Shown here piece by piece: positions 38,901 through 49,134 of a stretch of DNA of 64,000 nucleotides. The notes under the pieces were generated by a model. It was not told where the DNA came from, ran no database searches, and saw nothing but the letters and a program-made list of their open reading frames with translations. The translations under genes were made by a program, and so were the position numbers. Within the stretch, counting starts at the first letter, position 1. Each line of letters starts with the position of its first letter. Source of the stretch: Plantago major (lineage: Eukaryota; Streptophyta; Magnoliopsida; Lamiales; Plantaginaceae); assembly GCA_026545765.1 (NCBI GenBank), contig CM048839.1, positions 19,344,566 through 19,408,565 of the forward strand, read 5' to 3'.

Positions 38901-39643
38901 CATCATCCTCTATAAGCAGATAAAATATCGGTTCATTTACTTCACTACAATTATCTCTAATCTCTCTCCAGTTTCATATAAGACGGACAAAATCACAGAT
39001 AATCGTAAGGACTTTCACAATTAACAGCAATAATATTTGTAGAATACTGCATCGTCCTTTACAAGCAGATAAATCATCACGATTAAAATACTCGTAGGAT
39101 GCTGCCTCGTCCTGGCGAGCAGATAAACTATAACTTATATCTAATCTCACTCCAGTTTCATATAAGATGATAAAAATTAGTGATAGCTTTCACAATCAAC
39201 AGCAACAAAATTCGTATGATACAATGATACTGCATTATCCTGAAGAAACAGATAAAATGTACCTTGACGAATGGGTGAAGCTCCGATGAGCGGAACCGGA
39301 ACGATGAAGGATTCTTCTGGAAGCCGAGTCGAGTGAGTAATCCAATTGCTTTGATGAGCACACTGGCGAGTTGCGGACCGGGCGAATCCTCGAGAGCTGA
39401 ATGAAGCTCCAATAGAGCGGTGGAGATATCGAATTTGGAGTCCTTGACGAGGCGGCAGAGCTCGCGCGCAGACTGATCGACGACGGCGGAGGAGGCGGAG
39501 CGGAGGCAGCGGCTGATGGCATCGTGGCCGGCGGAGGAAGGAGATGCCGATCGGAACTTTTCGAAGAGGGAAATCACGGCGAGTTTCTGTAGTGACGGCT
39601 GTGGGAGCCGTGTTTTTTCTAGCAGGGGAGTGTACGAGTCCAT
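23999..39643 (-). CDS. RST1: RST1 (RESURRECTION1), focadhesin-like exosome cofactor
   Basis: RST1 is a large ARM/HEAT-type protein. With RIPR it links the cytosolic RNA exosome to the Ski complex; Arabidopsis mutants have wax and embryo defects. Exons, 5' to 3': 39643-39263, 37702-37421, 37295-37212, 37065-36789, 36528-36281, 35521-35338, 35221-35031, 34920-34820, 33951-33876, 32363-32229, 32153-32072, 31782-31710, 31026-30858, 30750-30620, 30544-30453, 30039-29951, 29871-29665, 29540-29463, 28549-28367, 28157-27285, 26917-26618, 26303-25644, 25186-25036, 24952-24834, 24361-23999. They total 5529 nt, or 1842 aa, within one or two residues of the Arabidopsis length I recall. Phases agree at every junction. 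Diagnostic blocks include [65 protein letters not shown] and [17 protein letters not shown]. The start [10 protein letters not shown] fits the family; a Met 8 codons upstream is also in frame. Exon 13 has a weak donor (gttggt). Introns have taken in a retrocopy, MITEs and tandem repeats. Confidence 0.93.
28718..28948. mobile_element. Stowaway-type MITE in RST1 intron 18
   Basis: TA/ctccctcct at 28716 and ggggggag/TA ending at 28950 give the TA duplication and terminal inverted repeat. It lies between the exons at 29463-29540 and 28367-28549. Confidence 0.7.
29044..29277. mobile_element. Harbinger-like MITE in RST1 intron 18
   Basis: The left end aggggctgtttgg and right end caaacggctccg form an imperfect inverted pair of the 'ctgtttgg' type. 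It lies about 100 bp from the Stowaway copy in the same intron. The target duplication is unclear. Confidence 0.45.
32566..33699 (+). pseudogene. Retrocopy of an unidentified mRNA in RST1 intron 9
   Basis: The insert ends in a poly(A) run (33688-33700) on the plus strand, antisense to RST1. It is flanked by a near-perfect target duplication: AACAAATTCACAAAAT at 32550-32565 and AACAAATTCAAAAAT at 33700-33714. This is the signature of LINE-type retroposition. The frames inside are short and broken but partly protein-like (for example [20 protein letters not shown]). After removing the nested MITE the copied RNA would be roughly 780 nt. I did not recognise the parent gene; a SINE or truncated LINE is an alternative, but no tRNA-like head is visible. 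Confidence 0.65.
33281..33627. mobile_element. hAT-like MITE nested in the retrocopy
   Basis: The ends ctatgttacctggactcg (33281) and cgagtccaggtaacatag (to 33627) are perfect inverse complements. An 8-bp duplication, gttcttac, flanks the element at 33273-33280 and 33628-33635. The 8-bp duplication fits hAT; the 'ctatgtt.cc.ggactc' ends resemble an abundant MITE family seen in other dicots. The 347-bp interior includes internal inverted words such as accggtaccggtgtcg. It sits in the 3' part of the retrocopy and is therefore younger. Confidence 0.8.
37830..38235. repeat. About 205-bp tandem duplication in RST1 intron 1
   Basis: The block beginning 'tccttatcgtccaaaaagg' (about 37836) is repeated, diverged, from about 38043 ('tccttatcttccagagagg'). 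Each copy contains gaagtccat, tttatgcaataaacta, gtgattttctaatttca and tactagtataaacga. Confidence 0.8.
38650..39262. repeat. Degenerate tandem array reaching the RST1 exon 1 donor
   Basis: Four or five units of about 130-190 bp share acttcactaca, ctctctccag, catataagac, tttcacaattaacagcaac and gcagataaaat. The last unit ends caacagataaaatgtac at about 39246-39262. Read on the minus strand, that includes the exon 1 donor GTACATTTTATC, so the splice site is part of a repeat unit. Confidence 0.75.
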
Positions 39644-42256
39644 CCTTTTTCCGGTGATAGTAGACAAGGCTGATGAATCGTTGAGAGCTTAAATAGGGAA
39701 AGACGGACAGTTAAATTGCTGTACTGCCTCAGTGGCTCAGTCCCGGCTTTCTATATGCTGGAGAAAGTGGTGGTGTTTTTCTAGGGGAGCCGAGTATTGA
39801 GTTAGCAAAACCAGCTCAATTTTCTGAGTTAGAGTCACAATATTTAGTCTCGAGCTCGGTTCATTTGGTTCGAATTTTAATCGAGTTCGATATCGTTATT
39901 GACAAATGCATATAAATATTGTAATATAAAGTTAATCGTGCTTATATGGGCTTTATTGAGCGCGGTCGAGTATAACGATACGAGCTCTAAACGGCTCGAT
40001 AACAAAACGAGCCACAATTCGAACACCTTATTGAAGGAGTCGAGTCTTGCCGAGCCCTTGACTGGGCTCGACTCGTATAACGGCTATATGATAAAGTACG
40101 TCTATGTGTACTGCTATACTTACACGTGGCGAAAAATCCGAAAAAGAATATTACGTTTTCCTCTATTAGTTTAAGTTTAGTTTTTGATAAACAAACACGA
40201 CACTTTTAAACTCAGCACTTAGTGATACTCTTAGTCCTTGGTATGTTTTTAGCTTGGACATTGTAAAAGATGAACCTTACTGACTGATAGTGTTGTACCT
40301 TGTATAAGTTTTAGGTATTAAAGAGTATGTGTTTTTTATTTTTTCGATGACCTGCTGAGAAAACTATCACTGAAGATCAATTGTTGAAAAGTTGCGACCA
40401 GAATACTACAAGTTGATGAACATCAGACATACTGGTTGTATAAGCCTACAAATAATACTTTTTCACATAGAGTGAAAAATTCTCAGTGACACATTTGGTT
40501 AAGTGAAAATCTAAAGTACGTATTAGGTTGACCAGTCACTCACTTAAGATACTACCCACCGAATGATACAATTGTTGCCGAACAATGAAGATATCCGCTG
40601 TGAAAACAAATATAGGGCACTACATTTTGCTAGAAAACAAAATTGTACTAACTGCCATAAAACAAAACTGTTGGAGAATCAATACACAAGTCTTTGCACC
40701 TCCAATAGTACAAATTAGCTCAGAGTCTGTAAATGTTACCAGGCAGGTACATTTCATACGGAACTATAGTACATTATAAATAGGAACACTCAGAACTTGA
40801 GAAAGCACAACGAGCAACGAAACCAAGAACACCCACTCTTTCTATTGCCAAACAAATCAAGTTTTCTAAGTTCATGAGTTCCTAACAAAACTTAAAATTT
40901 TCAAGCTACTTGTGAAGAAGTAAATTAGATTTGAAGTTGCGGCTAATAAGAGTGATAAGAGTTTTTTCTTCTAGACAAGAACAAGTTTTTGTTTTTCAGG
41001 AACAACACACCAAGTATTTGAAACATAAGAACTCTGGTCGAGTTTCATGATCAATAAAAGTGACTAAAATACAGTCATTATCATTGTCTTGTAAAACCGC
41101 ACACACAGACAACCACCAAACAGGCGTGCTAGGGAGTAATGGAAGAACTACTTAGTTTGGAAAACTATGGAAAACCCTTTGAGGAACTGGGGTACCTGGT
41201 TTGGGAACCTAAATAAAAAGTTCAAAATTACTAAGTTGGAAACTTAAAGTATAAATGGATTTAGATAATGGTAGTATTATGTAACATAATTCGGGTTTCT
41301 GTCTTAGTGGATTCAAGTCTTGAGAAGGGATGAAGTGAATTAGTGAGGGATTACACCACCTGCAGATGCCACTATAAACTTGTGTATTCACTGCAATTTA
41401 CTTTCAGCAACCAATTTGTCCACCTGTTAAATTATCTTGCTCACCGAACACACACATCATTTAAACTGTAAAAGTCTCATGCACTCTTAAAGTTAAGTAC
41501 CATCAATTATTTGTATCTGTTGAGGCACTAAAAGTTTTTAAATATACACCGTACTTAAAAGTTTTTAAATATACTCACCGTACTTTAGAGGGGACCGACA
41601 GTTTCGAATAAACCCAATTTTATGAAAAAAGTTCAAAAGTTACGTACCCACCTTCAATAAGAGTCATGGCAAACTCATGCCATTTTGTTAAAGAACAAGA
41701 TAGAATTATAAAATGAAAATGAGACATAATTCATCAAGAAGTAAAATAATTTTAAAAAACTCACCATGGAAATAATAGTTTTCACATGTTTCTTGACAGG
41801 TTTTTTTCCACTGTCCTCGCCACATTTCAAGGATTCTCTTCTTCCCATCTCTCTGGTTTGATTCCAGTCTGGTAAACAATGCAAAATAATTTAGTTTGTT
41901 TTGATCATTTTGGCATTTGAACTAGTTTTACCTCCATGTAAATTTGTATAATCATCCATAACACACATTGATTTTAACTATTACACACATTAATTGAGTG
42001 TGACTACATTTATTTGTTTTTATGGATCACTAGTATATTTGTGCACGTTACATGTGCACAAACAAAACTAATATGGGAAAAGATTTTTTTTAACTGTTAA
42101 ATTAATTATATTTTATAAAATAAATGTACTCAAAGTGAAAGTGCAGGTTACAAAATAAAAAAATTGACCTGTTATTGAATATGAAATGAGATAATTGAAT
42201 TTTTTTTTTTTTTCTTTTTGGTAAAAACAGACTTGCATTAGGCTTTAAAGCATCTA
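39644..42256. other. RST1 upstream region and repeat-rich spacer
   Basis: Starts with the RST1 promoter. Positions 39800-40090 are rich in gagctcg/tcgagt words and look like a common plant dispersed repeat. Near 40777 tataaatagg is followed by A-rich leader-like DNA and aataaaag near 41055, which could be a decayed LTR promoter/polyadenylation unit; this is not certain. On the minus strand 41675-41884 is exon-like (GRRESLKCGEDSGKKPVKKH, then a gtgagt donor), of unknown family. No complete gene was seen. Confidence 0.35.
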
Positions 42257-42789
42257 CTAGTATTAACCCGTGGTGATGCCACGGTATAGTTTACTTTTAA
42301 TAATAAATAGAAATGTGAGGATTAAATAAATTAATCGAGATACTCAAAATTCCTGGTAAACAACGTTGGTCGTGGTGTCGGTCGGAAGTCATTCTTCATC
42401 TGATATTATATCATTGAGTGTTTATTTATGTTAACTATAGAAAATGTAAAAATAGGGTTCTACCGTACCCGACTTGTTAATTAGTAACAGGTACATGTTT
42501 TTTTACAAAAAAAATCTATACCTCAAACGGAACCAAAATAAAATACAAAAGTATACAACACAATCAATAGGGTTGTTCCCAATAATCTCGCGGTGATATG
42601 TGGTCACCCCACCACACACAAATATTATACAAACGTAATTTCACATGTTACGGTTATTTTTTCCAATCCACCGGTTCCCAGCAACCCCGCGGCGGTATGC
42701 GTCACCCCACCAAAGACACAAAAATTATTATTCTACAAACATAATTTCATGATGGTCTTACGCCGTTATGGATGAAGAAAGTAAAGAGA

Positions 42790-43105
42790 ATATAGAAGAG
42801 AGAGTTTTCCCGCCTAGAGAGTAACTGCGAACACCCCCCCCCCCCTCCCCCGGCCCGTCATGGAGATCAAGAAAGTACAAAGAAGATCAAAGACATTTCC
42901 CTCACCTAGAGAGTATCAGTTGATCCCCGCCTCCCCCGGCTCGTTATGGAGATCAGGAAGTAGAGAGAAGATCTAAGAGAGTTTCTCCACCCAGAGGGTA
43001 TCAGATCCCCCCAGGCCTGTTATGTATCAAGAAAGTAGAGAAAAGATCGAAGAGAGTTTCCCCGCCTAGAGAGTATATGCAGACCCCCCCCCCCCTCCAC
43101 CGGAA
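42790..43105. repeat. C-rich minisatellite inside Helitron B
   Basis: About four units of roughly 75-90 bp share cctagagagtat, ccccggcccgt, atggagatcaagaaagta and gaagatc words with C homopolymers. It is the complement of the array at 9862-10110. Confidence 0.75.
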
Positions 43106-44746
43106 AAAATGTAGTTTTTACTAACTTAATCATAAAATGTTGTGGCCGGGTCTTGTAATAAAGGTATTGAACGGGTTCGAGTATATACCAGACCGGACCT
43201 GAACATCATTATTTCGAACGGGGTTAAAATTCGGGTTGGATAAAACCAGTCCTTCCAGCCAGAGATCGTAGAGAAGAACCTTATACCTCATCCTACCGAT
43301 CGAATCTTATACATAAAGAAAAGTAAATTGAAAGTCTTCACATGTAAAATGTTGTTAATTGACATTTAAGATCAACACACCACCAATAAGCTCACGTGTG
43401 AAAAGAGCACGTGTAGTACATGATTCATAGAACATTCTTAGAAGATCAGTTAAAGGGACTATGTCAAGCATAGATCCACATGTCCTCCTATATGGATTCA
43501 TGCTCATTAAGAAAATTAGTGTGTGGGTGGTGATTTTGATGAAATTATGGGATTTAGAAGATTTGATTGATCACATTTATAAATAGTTACAAAGGTTGAT
43601 TATCATTGGCAGAATTATGTAACCAAAATTAGATTAAAATTGTACAGGTAACAGAACCAAATACGTATTAACTTGGCATAAAAAATAAATTTACCCTAAT
43701 TATAATTGTTTCGCAATTTTTTAATCTAAAAAAATGAAAGAATTTCTCACATTGATTTGAAGCCAAAGTACTATAGCTAGAATTGATAATAAAAACTGGT
43801 ATCTGTAATATATGGATAGATCTCATATTCACATGCATAAAAATTGAAAATTAATTTATTACTTTAATATTCTTTACCTTCTCATCGTTTCTACTTTATT
43901 CACTATCTCCTACGACTATTCATTATCTTTCATATAAGTATTTAAATAAAAGTCGAAACCTAAATTCAAAAATAAAAAGAAACGTAGAGAGTTAATACAA
44001 CTTAAAATGAATTTATTTTTACATTAATTTTGTATTAGAAAATGTCCAAGTAATTAGAAAGCGTTCCAAATATCATTTATGCACATGCAGATCATGTGTG
44101 CTTCAAAATAAACCATTAACTGTAGAATATAGTAGAAAAATATACGAAAGTGCCCAATTAAAATAACCGAAAGTGCACAAATGGTATGGTCGTATGGATA
44201 TATATATGAGGCTAATCAAAATAATCATATATTTTAGTTTGTCCAGAATGTTTGATACTAAACTATTTAAAATGAGTATCTTTTTGAACGCTTGATACTA
44301 TGTTAATTATTTATAATGTGTCTTAATGAGTCGTTTTTAAATTTTAAAATTCCATTATTTCATTTTATCTTATTCAATAAATTTAAATTTTATTTTAATG
44401 AATAAAATAATTTATTTAATTAATAATAGTATTCAAGATTGGTGTCTATAGATTCGTCTTGTCACGGCGAATTCAAATATATATTAAAAATATTTTTTGA
44501 ATTTTTGTAGATAAAAATATATAAGATTAATATTTTATTTTAGTGAATGAAATAATTTATTTAATTAATAATAATAATAATAATAATCTATTAAAAAAAC
44601 ATTATTCATATTTAGTACTTTTCTACTTCTTTTATGCTTGGACCATCCTCCATAATTGGAGAAACACCAATTGAAACGTAAAAAAATAAATCAAAAAAAA
44701 TATGACAAACTGATTTTTCTATATTAATACAAACAGGTAATCAATA

Positions 44747-45075
44747 TCAGGCATGAAGATGGAGATAAATGATTAATGATTTGTATATAGGTAGGTTTAA
44801 TAGTGAAAGATATGGAACAAAAATTTTCATCAAATATCTGAATTTCTTTGAAAAGTGAACCAAAGGGGCAAAGTTAAAATTTGTCGATTTAAGAAATTTA
44901 ATCACCAAAGAAAAATCCCAATCAATTACTACATGTTGCCACTCAAAATCTTGAACAAATTTAGTTGTTAATTTGGCTGGCAAACCTTCCGCATTTTCAG
45001 CAACCATAAGACATAAAATTTTGTCTCCAAGCAATAACATTGGTCACATGATCTTAGCAACAACACTACTACGTT
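44747..45075 (-). pseudogene. RNase H-like (RVT_3) fragment carried by Helitron B
   Basis: The frame LLLGDKILCLMVAENAEGLP followed by KFVQDFEWQHVVIDWDFSLV aligns with the Helitron A fragment and with the middle of the RVT_3 fold. The first and last strands are missing or interrupted. It is slightly longer at its 5' side than the copy at 9313. Confidence 0.5.
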
Positions 45076-45167
45076 CCCCTATTCAGACTCTGCTTAACCG
45101 TAGAATTAAAATTTTACGTAGGATGGATGAAATTTGAATGAATCTGGTGGGTTTAGCTCATCAACTT

Positions 45168-45260
45168 TATATATTATATTATATTATATTATATTATATT
45201 ATATTATATTATATTATATTATATTATATTATATTATATTATATTATATTATATTATATA
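45168..45260. repeat. (ATATT)n microsatellite
   Basis: Some 18 uninterrupted pentamer units of atatt lie inside Helitron B, absent at the matching place (near 9155) in Helitron A. It therefore expanded after the copies separated. Confidence 0.95.
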
Positions 45261-46319
45261 AGAACACTCAACTGATAATTTAAGCACTAAAACATTAGCC
45301 TTACTTTATGCAACAAAATTCTCTCTGCCTATTCGGAATCTGCTCAACCGTAAAATCAAAATGTATAATTGAAAATATAAATATCTATTATATATTAATT
45401 GAAAATATGAATATCTATTAATATAAACATAAATATTTTTCGGAGTTTTGTAGATAAATTTATATGAGACTTAATAAAAACTATATATGCAACCAACATA
45501 CAAAAAATAAACAGTGAAATATATACTGGTTGAAAATGCAACTAATTCCACGTAGGATTGAATTAATTTAATAAATGTTCTATTTTTAAATTTAGTTATT
45601 TCATTTTATCTTCTTTAATAAATTTATATTTTATTCTAATAAATAATATAATTTATTTAATGAATAATAGTATTGATTCAAGACATGGATTAAATGCTTG
45701 TCACGGGAAATTCAAATATATGTTCAATATATTTTTTGAATTTTTGTAGATAAAGTTATATGAGATTTAATAAAAATTATATATGCAACCAACATACAAA
45801 ATATAAAATATTAAATATGTATATACTGGTTGAAAATGCAACTAATTTCACGTGGGATTGAATTAATTTAATAAATGCTCTATCTTTAAAATTTCAGTGT
45901 TTCATTTTATCTTATTTAATAAATTTATGTTTTATTTTAATAGATAAAATAATTTATTTAATTAATAATAGTATTCAAGATTGGTGTCTATGGATTCGTC
46001 TTGTCACGACGAATTCAAATATATGTTCCATATATTTTTCGAATATTTTTAGATAACGTTATATGAGATTTAATAAAACTTATATATGCAATCAACATAC
46101 AAAAAATAATATTGAAATATATACTGACTAAAATGTAATTAATTCCACAAAATCTGGTGAGGTTTAAACCATTGTGCTTTACATAATATATGGATGGATG
46201 GATATGGATACTTGCAACACAAATTTTAGAAAAAAAAGGCCTGAATTTCCATTAGAATAGGAAAATTCAGTTTTTTAAGTTGCTCGCGGTCAGCGGTCAG
46301 ATCGAACTTTTCATCTACA

Positions 46320-46930
46320 GTCACAACATAAAACTCACAGACACAACATTAATTCCCCCAATTATAAAAACTCACAGACACAACATTAATTCCCCCAATT
46401 ATAAAAACTCACAGACACAACATTAATTCTCCCAATTATAAAAATCACATACACAACATAAATTCTCCAGTTATAAAAACTCACGTACACAACATAAATC
46501 TCACAGATGCAAAAACCCACATACACCAAATAAATTTCACTGATGCAAAAAACCCACATACACCAGATAATCTCCCAGATGCAACATTAATTCACCAGTT
46601 ATAAAAATTCACAGACACAACATAAATTTCACAATTCACAGACACAACATAAATTTTCCAGTTATAAAAATTCACAGACACAACATAAATCACACATATG
46701 CAAAAACGAACATACACCAAATAAATTTCATTGATGCAAAAAACCCACATACACCAGATAAATCTCCCAGATACAACATTAATTCCCCAGTTATAAAAAA
46801 TTCACAAACACTACATAAATCTCATAGATGCAAAAACCTATAGATACTAAATAAATTTTACTGATGCAAAAACCCACAAACACCAGATAAATCTCCCATA
46901 TACCACGTCAAAGACCTATATGTCATATTT
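46320..46930. repeat. 37-bp minisatellite and derived units
   Basis: ctcacag starts at 46334, 46371 and 46408, an exact 37-bp period. The unit is 'ctcacagacacaacat', 'taattccccca', 'attataaaaa'. From about 46440 to 46930 the array continues with diverged and partly deleted units (acatacaccaaataaatttc, gatgcaaaaaccc). It directly follows the 5' end of Helitron B. Confidence 0.9.
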
Positions 46931-47156
46931 AAACTACCATTCCCCTATCAAATTATGAAAGGCCTGTATGTCACATGAAAGTCCTAACCGTAGCTGCTTC
47001 TCTCTTCTGTCTCTGCTACTACTATTATTCCTCCTCTCCTTTCCCAATTCCCTATCAAATTATATCACCATCGCCGCCATTTAAATCTCTATTAGTTTCT
47101 ACTCATCACTCACATTCCAATTTCTCTACTCCAAATCGTAATTATCATCAATTCAT

Positions 47157-47492
47157 TATGCAATCTGAAAATCAAACCTCGTTTACGGCTGCTGCTTCGA
47201 TTTCTCCGGCGCTCCGGTTGAGAATTGCTCTGTGAAGAGCGAGCAGTAGCCGGATCGGCGAGAAATGCAGCCGCTGGTGATCGTGAGCCGCAATCCGATC
47301 CCAATTGGGGACAATTTCGACAAAAGCGACCAGGTTTCCGATGTGATTTTGCCTAAATACGGCGTCGCCTCCGTCTGTGGGAGGCGTAGGGACATGGAGG
47401 TCTCCGAGCTGTACTATTACGTCGTTGACGAGCCAACCTTCCTTGCCGGAACTAAAATCGGAGAGATCTTCTTCACCGGCTATGCGTTGTAG
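47157..47492 (+). pseudogene. Clade A PP2C phosphatase gene fragment
   Basis: From 47266 the frame reads MQPLVIVSRNPIPIGDN, and near 47350 PKYGVASVCGRRRDME, the hallmark first catalytic block of plant clade A protein phosphatases 2C (ABA co-receptors), where family members continue DAV. Here the text diverges right after RRRDME and stops at 47490-47492. The upstream N-terminal region (47157 on, MQSENQTSFTAAASISPALR) is in another frame and stops early. The Asp-rich metal-binding core (DGHGG) is absent. It is best read as a first-exon fragment moved by a transposon or left by a deletion. Confidence 0.6.
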
Positions 47493-48750
47493 TGTGTTTG
47501 CGGCATGTTTTCTGGATTGGATGGTATATTTTGGGATTTTACAGTGAATTGGTTTTCCGGGCAGGTCTGGTCGAACTAACTAAGTTCCGATTTGATGAAA
47601 CTAAACCGGATTTTCCTTTTCTCATGGAAAATCGGCCTCTTAAGTGTACTTACTCAACTTGCAATATGATCTGCACGACAGTTGGCCAATCTATTTATCT
47701 ACATGAAATTAACTTCCCATGGGTTTCATAATCGATCAAAATCAATTAAATTGATCAAAATTAAATATCAACGGGATTGTTCAAAACGAGACACAATTCG
47801 AATACCTTGGGGTTGTTTGGTTTTTAGATAGTGATCGTAGATTTGTAGGCATGTCACTTATGAAATTAGAATGAATTACAAACCAGATTTAAACAAGTGT
47901 ATTTCTAAAGCATTTTCAAACACATTCAAGAAAAATATATAAGGGTGTTTGAGATTCAACTTAAAACGCAATTTGAATCGAGTTTCAGAGGCGATTAACA
48001 ATAATTAAACTAGAGTATAGTTTTAAAGTTTTATATTCGGTAATAAATTGAGATATTGATATACATTTGAGATAAGTAAAGTTTAATTATATGATTTAAT
48101 TGAACATTTTACATTAACGATTTAAGATTAAATCGGAGTAAAAGTTGAAAAATGTTAACTGGAAAAAGTTAAAATGTGACATTTGTTATGGGACGGAGGG
48201 AGTAGCTAATTTGCTAAAAATGCTATATAAAAACAAATTAGTTAGCTTATTTTTTCTTATAAGCTTCGTGTACAAGTTTATCGTACCCAACTCACGTAAT
48301 CTATATAATACATTAAGCAAAAAAGGTTTGGAGCCATTTAAGGCTATCCACATCATTTAATTATTTGGCAAGATAATGCTATGTGATTGGTTGATTCCCA
48401 TTCCATGTTGTCCTATTCTTTTATTCTGATTGGCCAGTTTCTATCTCATGATGATGTGTTTCGGTTATTTAGCTTACATATGCACTAATTTTTTTAAATC
48501 AATCAACCATTTTAATTTCTGATTTCTTTCCATTTTTGTAAATATTTTCCATTCTAAATGAAAATCCAACATCTCGGTTACTCTTTATTTTCTAAATTCC
48601 ATGTGTTTATTGAATCTATAAAGTAATTGGTTGGTCACTATGTTTCTAAAAATCACCATATTCGAGATGTTAAAGTAATTAAACAACTTTTTTTTATGGT
48701 TTATTAACATAATTGGTTGGTTGATTCATGTTAACCAAATATATATATAC

Positions 48751-48793
<43 letters not shown>
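47493..48793. other. Intergenic repeat debris with (TA)n
   Basis: Near 47810 'ggggttgtttggtttttag' looks like the end of a Harbinger-type element. Near 48190 'gggacggagggagta' is the right edge of a Stowaway-like MITE. A (TA)n microsatellite with three interruptions occupies about 48738-48791. No gene is visible. Confidence 0.4.
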
Positions 48794-48794
<1 letters not shown>

Positions 48795-49119
48795 TACTCG
48801 TAAACTGTTGACCCATTAAAAGTCCTTTGAGTATGTGTTTCTTCTAATTGGATGTCTGGGGGAGTGGGTCTAGGATAGAAATTTTTGTGTTCTACAGGAA
48901 AAATATGATTACTATCTTCAGACTCATCACCTGAATGGACATTTTCTAACGATTTTTTTAAAGTATTTAATTTTTCTAAATTCAAATCTCCTAACTTAGA
49001 ATTTATTTTCTGAAGAATCTCTGTTTCAGTTAACTTAGGTTTATACTCATTGATTTTAAAAGGAAATCTGTGTATCTGCTTATCCGGTGAGGTATGTTCT
49101 TTACTTGAGGATGCCAAAA

Positions 49120-49134
49120 TGGTATCAAAGCCAT
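49120..49134 (+). other. Primer-binding-site relic (tRNA-Met type)
   Basis: TGGTATCAAAGCCAT closely matches the TGGTATCAGAGC site that caulimovirids use to prime from initiator tRNA-Met. It precedes the movement-protein region in the expected order. Confidence 0.6.

Larger units (their letters stand above)
42257..46208 (-). mobile_element. Helitron B, nonautonomous, 4.0 kb, inverted copy
   Basis: Read on the minus strand it starts A/TCCATATCC at 46208. It ends with the hairpin CCGTGG-catca-CCACGG (42284-42268), CTAG at 42260-42257 and a host T. Its ends, RNase H-like fragment and G/C-rich minisatellite match Helitron A. It differs by more copies of the 5' unit of about 300 bp (recurring through about 45400-46130) and a long (ATATT)n run. 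No Rep/helicase is present. Confidence 0.7.

Noticed and set aside
40440-41100. Possible LTR promoter with tataaatagg and a downstream aataaa
   Set aside because: No terminal repeats, primer-binding site or duplication could be found, so it is mentioned only in the spacer entry.
46320-46930. CRISPR-like array
   Set aside because: Units are contiguous tandem repeats without unique spacers, in a plant nuclear genome.
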